Shown here piece by piece: positions 8,360 through 17,358 of a stretch of 39,094 bases of DNA. The position numbers were made by a program, and so were the translations under genes. The DNA is from Myxococcota bacterium (GTDB taxonomy: Bacteria > Myxococcota_A > Polyangia > Palsa-1104 > JAEUJZ01). Position 1 is the stretch's first letter. Every line of letters starts with the position of its first letter. The notes below the pieces were generated by a model. That model saw only the letters and a list, made by a program, of their open reading frames with translations. It made no database searches and was not told where the DNA came from. The stretch spans positions 1-39,094 of the forward strand of contig JANWXW010000025.1 of assembly GCA_025057315.1 (NCBI GenBank). The letters run 5' to 3'.

Positions 8360-10140
8360 CAGCGCAGCGGCGGCCGCCGGGTGGCCAGGCGGTGCGTCTT
8401 GTCGATGGTCCAGCTGTCGGTGGCACCGGTGTAGCCGACTGTCACCACGGTCAGGTCGTCATACTGGGCCGCGCCGCCGACGTGCTGTCCCACCTGGTCC
8501 AGGATGCGCGCCAGGATCTCGCCGGCCGAGGAGGCCTGCGCCACCACGCGGGCCAGGCGGTTCAGGCCGAACTCCTCGGCATGGCTGTTCTTGGCCTCGA
8601 TCACCCCATCGGTGATAAAGACCACGGCATCGCCCTGGTCGAGTTCGCAGCAGCTCTCGTCGTACTCGCTGTCTGGCAAGATGCCCAGCGCCAGGCTGGC
8701 GGCGCTATGGAGCACCTCGACCTGACCGGGGCTGCGCGCGCGGCGCAGGTAGGGTGGCAGATGGCCCGCGTTGGCCCAGGTGATGCGCCGCTGCGGTGGG
8801 TCCAGCACCGCGTAGATGGCGGTGACGAACATGTCCATGTGGCCCATCTCGATGAGGGAGCGGTTCACCCGGCTCATCACGCGAGCTGGCTCCCGCTCGG
8901 CCAGGGCGCAGACGCGCAGCTCGGAAGCCATGCGCGCCATCAGCAGCGCTGCCGGCACGCCCTTGCCAGACACGTCGCCGATGAGGATCGCCAAGCGGTT
9001 GTCAGGCAGCTGGATGAAGTCATAAAAGTCGCCGCCGACCTCGTAGGCGGGGTCGTAGTGGGCGTAGAAGCTGTAGCCCGGCACTGTCGGCTGCACCCGC
9101 GGCAAAAAGCTGCGCTGGATCTGCTCGGCCACCAGCAGCTCCTCGTGCATGCGGTTCTGCTGCAGGAGCCGATCGTGCAGGCGGGCATTGGCCAGGGCCA
9201 CCCCTGCTTGCACCGCGATGCCGGCGTGCAGGTCCAGATCGTCGCGGTGGAACAGCTGCGCCGGTCCTGCCGTCAGCTGCAAGATGCCCAGCACCTCGCC
9301 GCTGGCCACCAGCGGTGCATACATGGCCGACCCTTGATACACGCCGGTCATGGTGATCTGGCGCGGCGGCACCTCCGGCAGGCGCTCGCTCACCAACACC
9401 GCCTTGCGTTTGTGGACCACCGCCTCTATCACGGCCTGCGGCACCTGGCCGCGTCCAGCCTCCCTGGGCGGGTTGTAGGGGACCCCATCTCGGCTGGCGC
9501 CGCGGTGGCGGGCCGCGTAGGGGACCAGGGCCGGGCTCCGCTCATCGAGCACCAGCACCATGCCGCGGTCCGCCTGGGGAAAGACCAGCATGAGCTGCTT
9601 GAGGATCTCGTCGAAAAGCTGATCAATGCTGAGGATGTTGGACACCGCTTGCGAGACGGCATAGATGGTCTGAAGCCGTCGGTAGACGCGCTCCAACTCG
9701 CTGCGGCTGCCATGCGGGTCGGGCGGCCGGAGCAGCAGGTCCTGCGAGGTATCGATGGCCTGGTCGATGCTCGTATGCTGCTCGAGTGCCATCGGCTGCC
9801 CAGGGCTGGCCCCCAAGCTGGTGGTCTGCACGTCGCGGATGGCCGGCAGCACGCGGCTGCGGTCAGAGAAGCGGAAGCGGCTGTGGCCGATGCGAATCTC
9901 GTCGTTGTGGTGCAGCTCCTCCCGCACGATGAGCTGACGGTTCACATAGGTACCGTTGCCCGAGCCGAGGTCTTCGACGAAGTATTTGCCGTTCTGGCGC
10001 TGGATCTTACAATGCCGACGCGAAACCGTAAGGTCACCGACGCGCACGTCACATTGGGCACTGCGGCCCAGAAAGCACACGTCCGGGAGGTCGTACTCCC
10101 GGCCGGCGTTGCTCCCCTCCAGTACCGTCAGCGTGGCCAT
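8359..10140 (-). CDS. FHA-GAF-PP2C (SpoIIE/RsbU-type) serine phosphatase
   Basis: 593-aa cytoplasmic signalling phosphatase. Residues 1-100 are an FHA phosphothreonine-binding domain (FLGRSAQCDVRVGDLTVSRRHC, then GSGNGTYVN). Residues about 150-320 are a GAF sensor. From about 330 a short helix (EELLVAEQIQRSFLP) leads into a PP2C/SpoIIE domain with the metal-binding acidic motifs GGDFYD, GDVSGKGVPAALLM, FITDGVIEAKN and DDLTVVTV, so it should be active. RsbU-type enzymes dephosphorylate a STAS antagonist; the preceding gene (10151-10498) encodes such a protein, 10 nt away. The FHA domain suggests input from a Ser/Thr kinase, which is not in this window. Confidence 0.93.
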   Translation of the reverse strand: MATLTVLEGSNAGREYDLPDVCFLGRSAQCDVRVGDLTVSRRHCKIQRQNGKYFVEDLGSGNGTYVNRQLIVREELHHNDEIRIGHSRFRFSDRSRVLPAIRDVQTTSLGASPGQPMALEQHTSIDQAIDTSQDLLLRPPDPHGSRSELERVYRRLQTIYAVSQAVSNILSIDQLFDEILKQLMLVFPQADRGMVLVLDERSPALVPYAARHRGASRDGVPYNPPREAGRGQVPQAVIEAVVHKRKAVLVSERLPEVPPRQITMTGVYQGSAMYAPLVASGEVLGILQLTAGPAQLFHRDDLDLHAGIAVQAGVALANARLHDRLLQQNRMHEELLVAEQIQRSFLPRVQPTVPGYSFYAHYDPAYEVGGDFYDFIQLPDNRLAILIGDVSGKGVPAALLMARMASELRVCALAEREPARVMSRVNRSLIEMGHMDMFVTAIYAVLDPPQRRITWANAGHLPPYLRRARSPGQVEVLHSAASLALGILPDSEYDESCCELDQGDAVVFITDGVIEAKNSHAEEFGLNRLARVVAQASSAGEILARILDQVGQHVGGAAQYDDLTVVTVGYTGATDSWTIDKTHRLATRRPPLR

Positions 10141-10150
10141 CGTCCTGCCC

Positions 10151-10498
10151 CTACTTGCTCAGCCTAGCGATGGCCTCTGCCACCGTGGCGCAGATGTCAA
10201 AGGCCCGGTCGAGTCGGAGGAGCTGAAAAATTTGGCTCGGTTGTCCCCTCAGCTCCGCAATCTTGACCTCGCCCGGGGGAGATAGCTGCCGCAGACGCTT
10301 AAACAGAGACACGATGGCGCCCACCCCAGAGCTGTCAATGAGCTCCAGACCTGCCAGGTCGAGCACCACCGGGGATCGTTTCTCAGCCACGAGCGCGTCG
10401 ATTTCGCGCTTCAGCTCCGGTGCAGACAGTGCGTCCAGCGCACCACGCAGTCGCAGGATGGTCACTGTTCCGTGTAGTTCCCGTCGATAGTCGAACAT
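10151..10498 (-). CDS. STAS-domain anti-sigma-factor antagonist (RsbV/SpoIIAA-like)
   Basis: 115-aa single STAS domain. The loop ELIDSSGVGAIV carries the phosphorylatable Ser (Ser56 or Ser57) used in partner switching: the kinase phosphorylates it to release itself, and the phosphatase restores binding. LDALSAPELKREIDAL and PVVLDLAGL are typical STAS strands and helices. A GAGGA site sits about 8 nt upstream of the ATG. The gene lies between the HATPase kinase (22-nt gap) and the FHA-GAF-PP2C phosphatase (10-nt gap), a complete kinase-antagonist-phosphatase set. The final target, a sigma factor or another protein, is not encoded here. Confidence 0.92.
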   Translation of the reverse strand: MFDYRRELHGTVTILRLRGALDALSAPELKREIDALVAEKRSPVVLDLAGLELIDSSGVGAIVSLFKRLRQLSPPGEVKIAELRGQPSQIFQLLRLDRAFDICATVAEAIARLSK

Positions 10499-10520
10499 AA
10501 TCGCTGGTCCTCGAGATAAC

Positions 10521-10958
10521 CTAGATGCTGGCCTTGGGTGAGTCCGTAGTCAGGCGAAGATGCTTGGTCATGCGCAGGACATTGCGCTCCCCCTCTTGGT
10601 GGTACGAGACTTCCGACATCAGGGATCGAATGATATGCAGGCCATAGCCCCCCTCTGACAGCTCCCCGTCCAGCACCGGTGGCGGCACTGCCTGGGGGTC
10701 GAAGTTCTGGCCATGGTCCGACAGCTCGATCACCGCCGCATCGTCGTCGAGTTGGAGCACGACCTCGACCTGGCCATCGGTCCGGTCGCGGTAGGCATGG
10801 AGCACCACGTTGTTGAAAGCCTCGATGAAGGCAGAGATGAGCTGGTCGCACAAGGGGGGCGGATGGCCACGGAGCTGGCACAGCGCGCGCAACTGCATTT
10901 CAGCTGCCTTCCGCTCTTCCAAGCGGGCCCGCAGCTGCAGAGTCACACGTGCCTGCAT
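10521..10958 (-). CDS. HATPase_c anti-sigma-factor serine kinase (RsbW/SpoIIAB-like)
   Basis: 145 aa with a GHKL-type ATP-binding domain. The N box is EAFNNVVLHAY, the G1 box DHGQNFD and the G2 box GGYGLHIIRSLM. The lack of a histidine phospho-acceptor domain and the small size fit a serine kinase that phosphorylates the neighbouring STAS antagonist and sequesters a partner. It is the first gene of the four-gene minus-strand operon. The ATG has a poor ribosome-binding site, so a slightly different start is possible. Confidence 0.9.
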   Translation of the reverse strand: MQARVTLQLRARLEERKAAEMQLRALCQLRGHPPPLCDQLISAFIEAFNNVVLHAYRDRTDGQVEVVLQLDDDAAVIELSDHGQNFDPQAVPPPVLDGELSEGGYGLHIIRSLMSEVSYHQEGERNVLRMTKHLRLTTDSPKASI

Positions 10959-11012
10959 GAGGGCTAAGTGTAGAAGAGCGACCCGGAGCTGACAAACCCT
11001 AGCTGCCAGGGT

Positions 11013-11038
11013 CCCAGGGGCCGCAGCCGAGGCCTGGG
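11013..11038. terminator. Inverted repeat between the FadL gene and the RsbW-like gene
   Basis: CCCAGG (11013-11018) and CCTGGG (11033-11038) form a 6-bp stem just past the stop of the porin gene. There is no T-tract, so intrinsic termination is doubtful. Confidence 0.22.
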
Positions 11039-11045
11039 GTGGCCC

Positions 11046-12461
11046 CTACTGCCCGCGGATGAGGGTGTCCCAGTGCACCAGCAGCCCCAGCGACAGCAGG
11101 TGGTTGCGGCCTGCGTACACGCCGTTGTTGACCGCCGGCGCCGGGTTGCCCAGGGCATCGGTGAGCGGCAGGCCAGAGCTGCCGTCCAAGGGGCGCAGCC
11201 GCCCGTCGGTCACGGTGCGCTCAAACGAGTGGAGGAAGGCATAGGCCAGGTTGAGCGTCAGGCCTCGCCAGCGGGCACCCAGACCCAGGGTGGCGCCGAG
11301 CTTGGGCAGGGTATTAAAGTCCAGCCGCGTATCTGGCGGGTCGGTGGCGCTGCTGTCGAAAAACAGGCCCATGCGGGCCGTCACCAGGGCTGGTCCCAGG
11401 CTCTGGTGCAAGGCGCCGCCGAGCCGCAGGCTGTAGGTGTCGCGGTAGCGGTGCGGCAGGAGCACATCGAGCGTCAGGTTGTTGGGGCTGAGGGGGCTGG
11501 GGGCCACCAGACGGCTTCCCTCCCCTTCCGACAGGCTCCACGCCTCGTAGCTGGCGTTCAGCTCCACATCGCCGACCTCGCGTTCGCCCTTGCGAAAGGC
11601 ATAGCGCACGCCGAAGCGAAACACCCATGGCAAGTTGGTCTGAAACAGCGCCTCCTCGGGCCCCAGCTCGGTGCCGTTGGGCGTGACCGCCCGCAGTGTG
11701 CCCCATGCCTCGATGGGCTTGGCTCCCAGATTGGCCCCGCTGCGCACGTGCAGGCCCACATCCACGGCGCGGAAGGGGTGGACCAGCAGGCCGATGGCCA
11801 GCAGGGGGTTGACCGTGGTGGCGGCGCGGACCTCGGTGCGGCTGTCACATCGCGGATCCTCCAGGCGGTCGCGGCACGGCCCATCTGGGGTCGCGTTGGT
11901 TTTGACAAAGCTGGCATTTTGTAGCTCGAAGCTGCCATAGGCCAGCTGCAGCGACAGGCCGAGATCGAAGTAGCGGCTCGGCCGCACGCCCACGGCCACC
12001 GTCGGGAAGATGGTGAGCAGATGGAGCGAGATCACGTCGTAGCGAGCCGGTCCACGCCCGTCGTCCCCCTGGGGGTAGTGTCGGCGGCCGATGGATGGGG
12101 GCCCGAACAGGCCCAGGGCAAAGGTCCAACGCTTGAAGTAACCCAGGTCGCTGCTGAGGCCGACAAAGGGCGCATAAAACGGTCGGGGTGCCGTATCCTC
12201 CACCAGCGGGTGGTCGCCCTGACGCTGAAAGGTGTAGCTCTCAAAGTGCAGGTGGTTGTCAAACAGCAGCTGCGTGCCGCGCTGGCCGGCCAGGCCGGCC
12301 ACGTTGTAATCGAGCGCTAGCGGGGAGTCGGCTTTGGCTGTAAAAGCGCCACCCCGGCCCAGGGCCTCGGTGCCATTGACGGCGTAGTCGAACCCGCCCG
12401 CTGGCGCCAGGGCCGGCCACCCAAGCAGCAGCAAGCCCGCGATCTTACTCAGCTTCCGCAT
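11046..12461 (-). CDS. FadL/OmpP1-family outer-membrane transport protein
   Basis: 471-aa beta-barrel of the family that imports long-chain fatty acids and other hydrophobic compounds. The signal peptide is [20 protein letters not shown]. The mature start [36 protein letters not shown] is the family's conserved opening (segment shown in parts: ALGRGGAF and NVAGL). The C-terminal region has alternating strands and [18 protein letters not shown], a usual late FadL strand. The ATG at 12461 is chosen because GGAGGG lies 3-5 nt upstream; the open frame extends to 12494 without a better start. The start overlaps the end of mnmG by 17 nt, so both are probably read from one transcript. Confidence 0.88.
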   Translation of the reverse strand: MRKLSKIAGLLLLGWPALAPAGGFDYAVNGTEALGRGGAFTAKADSPLALDYNVAGLAGQRGTQLLFDNHLHFESYTFQRQGDHPLVEDTAPRPFYAPFVGLSSDLGYFKRWTFALGLFGPPSIGRRHYPQGDDGRGPARYDVISLHLLTIFPTVAVGVRPSRYFDLGLSLQLAYGSFELQNASFVKTNATPDGPCRDRLEDPRCDSRTEVRAATTVNPLLAIGLLVHPFRAVDVGLHVRSGANLGAKPIEAWGTLRAVTPNGTELGPEEALFQTNLPWVFRFGVRYAFRKGEREVGDVELNASYEAWSLSEGEGSRLVAPSPLSPNNLTLDVLLPHRYRDTYSLRLGGALHQSLGPALVTARMGLFFDSSATDPPDTRLDFNTLPKLGATLGLGARWRGLTLNLAYAFLHSFERTVTDGRLRPLDGSSGLPLTDALGNPAPAVNNGVYAGRNHLLSLGLLVHWDTLIRGQ

Positions 12462-14364
12462 GTGCCCTCCTTCGCTGGGCCCGGTGGCCCGCATGACCCT
12501 GCGACACGAGCAGCAAAATGGACACGGCGGCCGGGGTCACGCCTGGGATACGGCTCGCCTGCCCCAGGGAGCGCGGTCGCAGCCGGCCGAGCTTCTCCTG
12601 CACCTCCCGCGACAGGCCCGGCACGCTCCCATAGTCGAGGTCGTCGGGCAGCACCACCTCTTCCAGTTCCCGGAAACGACGCGCCTCCTGCTGCTCGCGC
12701 TCCAGGTAGCCGGCGTACTTGACCTGGGCCTCCAGGCGCTCACAGAGCGCGTGCGGCAGGGGCTCTGGCAGGAAAGGCACCAGGTGACGGCACTGCACCT
12801 CGGGTCGGCGCAGCAGCTCCAGCAGCGAGCTCGGGCGCGTCAGGGGCGTGGTGCCGGCGGCCCGGAGCACATCGTTGATGCCAGGGCCGGGTTGGAGCAC
12901 CGTTCCGGCCAGGCGCTCGTGGGCGCGGCGGAGGGCATCGCGGCGGGCGCAGAAGGCGGCCCAGCGGGCGTCGTCCACCAAGCCCAGTCGGCGGCCCAGG
13001 GGCATGAGCCGCTCGTCGGCATTGTCCTCGCGCAGCAGCAGCCGGTACTCAGCGCGGGCTGTCATCATGCGATAGGGCTCATCGGTGCCGCGGGTGGTCA
13101 GGTCATCCACCAACACGCCCAGGTATGCCTGGTCGCGGCCTGGCACGAGCTGCTCGCCGTCGCCGCGCAGCCGCAGGGCCGCGTTGGCCCCGGCCAGCAG
13201 GCCCTGCGCCGCGGCCTCCTCGTAGCCAGAGGTACCGTTGACCTGGCCAGCCAGATACAGCCCGGCAACCTCCTTTGCCTCCAGGGTCGGCAGGAGCTGG
13301 GTCGCGTCGATGAAGTCGTACTCGACGGCGTAGCCGAAGCGCACAATGCGCGCCCGCTCCAGCCCCGGAATGGAGGCCACCAGAGCCAGCTGCACATCCG
13401 CCGGCAGGGACGTCGAGATGCCGTTGGGATAGATCTCGCAGGTGTCCAGCCCCTCGGGCTCCAGAAAGATCTGGTGCCGTGGCTTGTCGGCAAAGCGCAC
13501 GACCTTGTCCTCGATCGAGGGGCAGTAGCGGGGTCCGACGCCGGTGATGCGGCCCTGGTACAGCGGCGAGCGATGCAGGTTGTCCAGGACCAGCTGGTGG
13601 GTCCGCGGCGTGGTGGAGGTCAGGTAGCAGGGCCGCTGCGGCAGGGGGGGCTCTGGCCCATCCTCGCAGAAGCGGGGCAGGGGGTGGTCACTGGGTTGCA
13701 CCTCGAGGCCATCCCAGTCGATGGTGCGGCCATCCAGACGACAGGGGGTGCCGGTCTTGAGCCGACCGAGGCGAAAACCGAGCGCACGCAGCGACGCCGA
13801 CAGGCCGCGCGCAGGCGGTTCGCCCATGCGGCCGCCGTCCTGCTGTTGCTCGCCGATGTGGAGCCGCCCCATCAGGAACGTCCCGGTGGTGAGCACCACC
13901 GCTCGGCCGCGGAAGGCCAGACCCATCGTGGTGCCCACCCCCACCACCTGACGGCGGGCACCGGTCCCCTCGGTGAGCACGGTGTCCACCTCAGCCTGGC
14001 GCAACTCGACAAGGGGCTGGCGCTCCAGGGCCCTGCGCATGTGGATGCGGTAGCGCGCCTTGTCACACTGCACGCGCGTGGCCCGCACCGCGGGTCCTCT
14101 GGAGGCGTTGAGGCGTCGGAACTGGATCCCGGTGGCATCGGCGGCGCGACCCATCTCACCGCCCAGCGCTTCGATTTCCCGCACCAGGTGGCCCTTGCCC
14201 ACGCCGCCCACGGCTGGGTTGCAGGGCATGTGGCCAATGGTCTCCAGGTTGCCCGACAGCAGCAGGGTCTTCTGTCCTAGGCGTGCAGCGGCCAGCGCTG
14301 CCTCGCAGCCAGCGTGGCCCCCCCCCACGACGATGACGTCGAATGCCTCTGGATACTCCAGCAT
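12445..14364 (-). CDS. mnmG: tRNA uridine-5-carboxymethylaminomethyl modification enzyme MnmG
   Basis: FAD-dependent enzyme that with MnmE installs the 5-carboxymethylaminomethyl group on wobble U34 of certain tRNAs. The 639-aa product has the dinucleotide-binding [19 protein letters not shown] at residues 11-29, the family signature with [17 protein letters not shown], and the C-terminal helical domain ending in [11 protein letters not shown], all at normal length. The frame is open to 14658, but [16 protein letters not shown] from the ATG at 14364 matches family N-termini. The gene is divergent from the ATP synthase genes and is followed by the FadL gene with a 17-nt overlap. Confidence 0.97.
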   Translation of the reverse strand: MLEYPEAFDVIVVGGGHAGCEAALAAARLGQKTLLLSGNLETIGHMPCNPAVGGVGKGHLVREIEALGGEMGRAADATGIQFRRLNASRGPAVRATRVQCDKARYRIHMRRALERQPLVELRQAEVDTVLTEGTGARRQVVGVGTTMGLAFRGRAVVLTTGTFLMGRLHIGEQQQDGGRMGEPPARGLSASLRALGFRLGRLKTGTPCRLDGRTIDWDGLEVQPSDHPLPRFCEDGPEPPLPQRPCYLTSTTPRTHQLVLDNLHRSPLYQGRITGVGPRYCPSIEDKVVRFADKPRHQIFLEPEGLDTCEIYPNGISTSLPADVQLALVASIPGLERARIVRFGYAVEYDFIDATQLLPTLEAKEVAGLYLAGQVNGTSGYEEAAAQGLLAGANAALRLRGDGEQLVPGRDQAYLGVLVDDLTTRGTDEPYRMMTARAEYRLLLREDNADERLMPLGRRLGLVDDARWAAFCARRDALRRAHERLAGTVLQPGPGINDVLRAAGTTPLTRPSSLLELLRRPEVQCRHLVPFLPEPLPHALCERLEAQVKYAGYLEREQQEARRFRELEEVVLPDDLDYGSVPGLSREVQEKLGRLRPRSLGQASRIPGVTPAAVSILLLVSQGHAGHRAQRRRAHAEAE

Positions 14365-14493
14365 GGACTGGACGTTACCTTGACGGAAGCGAGCCGGGCT
14401 TGTCAATGTGACCGCGCTGTGATAAGAGGGCGCCGCCTTTGGCGACCAAGGAGGCCAGCATCGAACCAGGAAGACGCAAGCAAGGGCAAGAGG
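14365..14493. promoter_or_regulatory. Divergent promoter region between mnmG and the atp genes
   Basis: On the minus strand a perfect TTGACA -35 lies at 14406-14401, but the -10 at 17-nt spacing (TCAAGG) is poor. On the plus strand TTGTCA (14400-14405) with TAAGAG after 17 nt is the best weak candidate for atp transcription. AAGGAGG at 14448-14454 has no start codon at usual spacing in the AtpZ-like frame. Confidence 0.3.
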
Positions 14494-14742
14494 GTGGTGG
14501 AGGCGCTCAGCCTCGGCTATGTGGGCATCTTTTTCGGCGTGGCGGTTGCAATAGGGTACCTGGGTGGGGCATGGGCCGATCGGCACCTTCACACAAGACC
14601 ATGGCTGGCGATCATCGGCATCTTGCTGGGCATTGCCGCTGGCTTTCGGGAACTCCATCGCATCGTGGTGGCGCAGAGGTGGCGCATGAAGAAGCAGTCA
14701 AACAGCCCATCTGAACGCAATTTGGGGGATGGCCTCCCGTGA
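14494..14742 (+). CDS. AtpZ/AtpI-family small membrane protein of ATP synthase operon
   Basis: 82 aa, two TM helices: [25 protein letters not shown] and [22 protein letters not shown] are the characteristic hairpin of AtpZ (F0F1-ATPase subunit putative Ca2+/Mg2+ transporter family), usually first in atp operons. The frame has no ATG; GTG at 14494 is chosen because AAGGG (14482-14486) sits 7 nt upstream. Its end overlaps the next gene by 4 nt (GTGA). Because the start rests on a GTG, the N-terminus may be longer. A stronger Shine-Dalgarno at 14448 does not serve an in-frame start. Confidence 0.75.
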   Translation: MVEALSLGYVGIFFGVAVAIGYLGGAWADRHLHTRPWLAIIGILLGIAAGFRELHRIVVAQRWRMKKQSNSPSERNLGDGLP

Positions 14743-15161
14743 GCCCGGCCAGACAGCTCAGCCCGTTGGAGTCCGTGGAGCGTTGGACCCTGGTTTGCAG
14801 CGCCGTGCTGATCACGGTGGCGCTGGCATGCCTGGGGGCCCGGGCGCAGCTTGGCATCTGCCTGGGATCGGGCCTCATGGCGCTCAACGCGCGGCTGCTG
14901 CGCCAAGTGGGCACCTACCTGGCGCGCCGCTATCGAAACCGGCCCCCGCCGCTGGGGCTGGTGCTGGGGCTGCTGCACGTCAAGCTGCTGGCCCTGGCGG
15001 TCATCATGTATGGGTGCATGCGCTATCTGCCCCTGGATGCGCTGGCCTTCCTTCTAGGGGTGTCGGTGTTGCCGGCGGGGATCCTGCTCGCAGCGCTGAG
15101 CCGTGGCCTGGGGCTTGTCGACGACCCGGTTCAGCCTCCTGCCCGTAGCGGGCAGGGGTAG
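14739..15161 (+). CDS. atpI: ATP synthase subunit I-like protein (AtpI family)
   Basis: 140 aa, four hydrophobic segments: about residues 17-35, 38-52, 70-91 and 96-122. This is the size and topology of AtpI/UncI proteins encoded just before subunit a, thought to help assemble the c-ring. Sequence conservation in this family is low, so the call relies on topology and position between the AtpZ-like gene and atpB. The GTG start overlaps the preceding stop (GTGA). Confidence 0.72.
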   Translation: MSPARQLSPLESVERWTLVCSAVLITVALACLGARAQLGICLGSGLMALNARLLRQVGTYLARRYRNRPPPLGLVLGLLHVKLLALAVIMYGCMRYLPLDALAFLLGVSVLPAGILLAALSRGLGLVDDPVQPPARSGQG

Positions 15162-15194
15162 GTCAGCCTGGCATGGATGCGGGAGAGCTGAGTC

Positions 15195-16034
15195 ATGGGT
15201 GAGGAGAGTTCCTGGTTCGACTATCTGCCCGGGTTGCGCGGCCTGGAGCAGTGGGCCCAGCACTACCTGGGACGGGTGGATCGCGGCGATGCCTTTTACT
15301 TTCGGGGCGGGCCGTTTACCGACTCGCACTTTACGCTGGTGCACGTGCTGTTTGCGCTGGTGGTGGTGGTGTTTGTGACGCTGGGTGCGCTCAGCTTCGC
15401 CCGCGCCATGCGTCGCGGCGGGCAAGAGGCCATCGTCCCGCCCGAAGGGCTGTCGCTGCGCAACGTGTTCGAGATGATCACCGACGCGGTATGGAGCCTG
15501 ACCAGCTCCATCATGGGTGAGAAGAACGGGCGGCGCTACCTGCCGCTCATCGGCACGCTGGCGTTTTTCATTTTCTTCAGCAACATCCTGGCGCTCATTC
15601 CGGGCATGCTGCCACCTACCGCCACGCTCAAGACCAACGTGGCCCTGGCGCTGACCGTGTTCGTCATTACCCACATCGAGGGCATCCGCGCACAGGGTGC
15701 GGCCCGGTATGTGAGGCACTTTCTGGGCCCGTGGCCGTGGCTGTTGCCTCTGTCTTTGCTGCTGCTCGTCATTGAGCTCATCGGGCACCTGGCCCGGCCG
15801 CTGTCTCTGTCGTTGCGGCTGCTGGGCAACATCGCCTCGGACCACAAGGTCGTGGGGGTGTTCTTCGTGCTGGTGCCCCTTGCCCTGCCGGTGCCGTTTC
15901 TCATCCTTGGCACCTTGGTGGCCATCATTCAGACGCTGGTCTTCTGCCTACTGTCCATGGTCTACATCAACATGGCGGTGACGGTGCACGACCACGAGGA
16001 TCACGGCGCACACGCTCCAGCACACGCACACTAG
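15195..16034 (+). CDS. atpB: F0F1 ATP synthase subunit a
   Basis: 279-aa membrane subunit forming the two ion half-channels against the c-ring. The essential Arg is in the helix LARPLSLSLRLLGNIASDH, followed by a hydrophobic final helix (LVAIIQTLVFCLLSMVYINMA). FFIFFSNILALIPGMLPPT is the conserved helix before it. GGGAGAG about 8 nt upstream supports the ATG. The C-terminus is His-rich (HDHEDHGAHAPAHAH), which is not usual for the family and could bind metal or be a neutral tail. atpE follows after 13 nt. Confidence 0.96.
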   Translation: MGEESSWFDYLPGLRGLEQWAQHYLGRVDRGDAFYFRGGPFTDSHFTLVHVLFALVVVVFVTLGALSFARAMRRGGQEAIVPPEGLSLRNVFEMITDAVWSLTSSIMGEKNGRRYLPLIGTLAFFIFFSNILALIPGMLPPTATLKTNVALALTVFVITHIEGIRAQGAARYVRHFLGPWPWLLPLSLLLLVIELIGHLARPLSLSLRLLGNIASDHKVVGVFFVLVPLALPVPFLILGTLVAIIQTLVFCLLSMVYINMAVTVHDHEDHGAHAPAHAH

Positions 16035-16047
16035 GAGGACCCTACAG

Positions 16048-16380
<333 letters not shown>

Positions 16381-16415
16381 TTCCCCCCTCCCGTCCCGCC
16401 TGCGGCAAGGAAGCC

Positions 16416-16934
16416 TCAACGGCGGGAGGCCAGCGTGGACAGCAGACGCGCGATCTCTTGGCGCAGGCGCTCGCCGCCTCGTTGGGGGGGCAGCGGTGCT
16501 TCGCGCAGGGCAAGGGCAACCCCGCGCGCCAGGGCCTCCGGGTCCTCGGCCAGCAGGATGCGGCCCTGGGCGGCCAGGCGACGGCATAGCTCCAGCTGGT
16601 GATCGTTCACAACCTCTCCTTCCGCAGCGCGGCGCGGGACGACGACCGGCCGGCGTCCAAGCTGCAGGCAGGTGCCAATGGAACCCGCACCCCCGTGGCA
16701 GACCACAGCTCCCGCGGCGGCGATGAGGGCGAGCAGCTCGGGCGCGGGCAGCATGGGCACGGCCTTGAAGTGCCGCGGGACGTAGCGGCAGCTCCCGCTT
16801 TGGGCGAAGACCGGACCGGGCAGGCGTCCCTGCGCACACAGCAAGTCCACCCAGCGCAGCAGACGGTCGAACGGATCGAGGCTGGTGCCGACGGTGACCA
16901 GGACCGCGGTGGCCTCAGAAGATGCTGCCGACAT
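16416..16934 (-). CDS. Alg13/PssE-like glycosyltransferase catalytic partner (GT28 C-terminal domain)
   Basis: 172 aa from the ATG at 16934. It is the UDP-sugar-binding half of a split GT-B enzyme. AVLVTVGTSLDPFDRLL is the family's N-terminal strand-loop, and AGAVVCHGGAGSIGTCLQLGRRPVVVPR is the nucleotide-binding motif of GT28/Alg13. It overlaps the upstream Alg14-like gene by 20 nt, consistent with a heterodimer in which the partner supplies membrane contact. In bacteria such pairs (PssD/PssE, EpsE/F types) transfer a second sugar onto the lipid-linked first sugar of an exopolysaccharide. The exact sugar is unknown. Confidence 0.85.
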   Translation of the reverse strand: MSAASSEATAVLVTVGTSLDPFDRLLRWVDLLCAQGRLPGPVFAQSGSCRYVPRHFKAVPMLPAPELLALIAAAGAVVCHGGAGSIGTCLQLGRRPVVVPRRAAEGEVVNDHQLELCRRLAAQGRILLAEDPEALARGVALALREAPLPPQRGGERLRQEIARLLSTLASRR

Positions 16935-17358
16935 AGATGCCTCGGGGATAGTGGGGGCGCAGGTCTTCCCACTGATAGAAGAAGTGGTGGGCCAGATGGT
17001 ACATGATGCGCCCGGTGAGCGTGGGGCGCTCCACCGCACCAAAGGTTTCGATAAAGACGATCGTGGCGCCCATCAGCTTGGCCCATAGCGCCACCGGCAC
17101 CGCGGGGCCTGCTCCGGTGCTGAGAACGACGTCGGGCCGCTCTCGCAGCAGGATGGGCAGCACCTCCACCAGGTTCCACAGCACGCGCAGGTCGCGCTCG
17201 GCATGGGCGATGCGGTAGACGCGACCCGGCAGCGGCACGGTGGTCTTGTCGTTGAGGATGAAGAACACGTCGTGGCCTGCCCAGACCTCCTCTAGCTGCA
17301 GCACCTCCCGCAGGTGGCCCCCCACCGAGCTGACGATGCAAACCCGCAGCTGCCTCAC
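16915..17358 (-). CDS. Alg14/PssD-like glycosyltransferase membrane partner
   Basis: 147 aa from the GTG at 17358, which overlaps the stop of the aldo/keto reductase gene by 4 nt. VCIVSSVGGHLREVLQL is the GxGGHL-like N-terminal motif of the family. PDVVLSTGAGPAVPVALWAKLMGATIVFIET is the central Rossmann core shared with the MurG N-terminus (STGAG and ETFG are the key parts). Together with the Alg13-like gene it makes one GT28-type enzyme. The longer open frame to 17460 has no family-like sequence before the GTG. Confidence 0.84.
   Translation of the reverse strand: MRQLRVCIVSSVGGHLREVLQLEEVWAGHDVFFILNDKTTVPLPGRVYRIAHAERDLRVLWNLVEVLPILLRERPDVVLSTGAGPAVPVALWAKLMGATIVFIETFGAVERPTLTGRIMYHLAHHFFYQWEDLRPHYPRGIYVGSIF

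Noticed and set aside
8128..10167. 679-aa open frame on the plus strand
   Set aside because: It is antisense to the FHA-GAF-PP2C gene, shows no family features and arises from high-GC codon bias.
12460..14280. 606-aa open frame on the plus strand
   Set aside because: It is antisense to mnmG, whose motifs are unmistakable.
14439..14714. Alternative TTG-started frame using the AAGGAGG at 14448
   Set aside because: The product has no TM helices or AtpZ features, while the other frame does.
14711..14717. CTGAACG as a third LexA-type element before atpI
   Set aside because: Lies in coding sequence as a single half-site, with no promoter beside it.
16394..16427. TCCCGCC/GGCGGGA stem after atpE as terminator
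   Set aside because: 20-nt loop, no T-tract, and it overlaps the end of a convergent gene; chance pairing in GC-rich DNA is likely.
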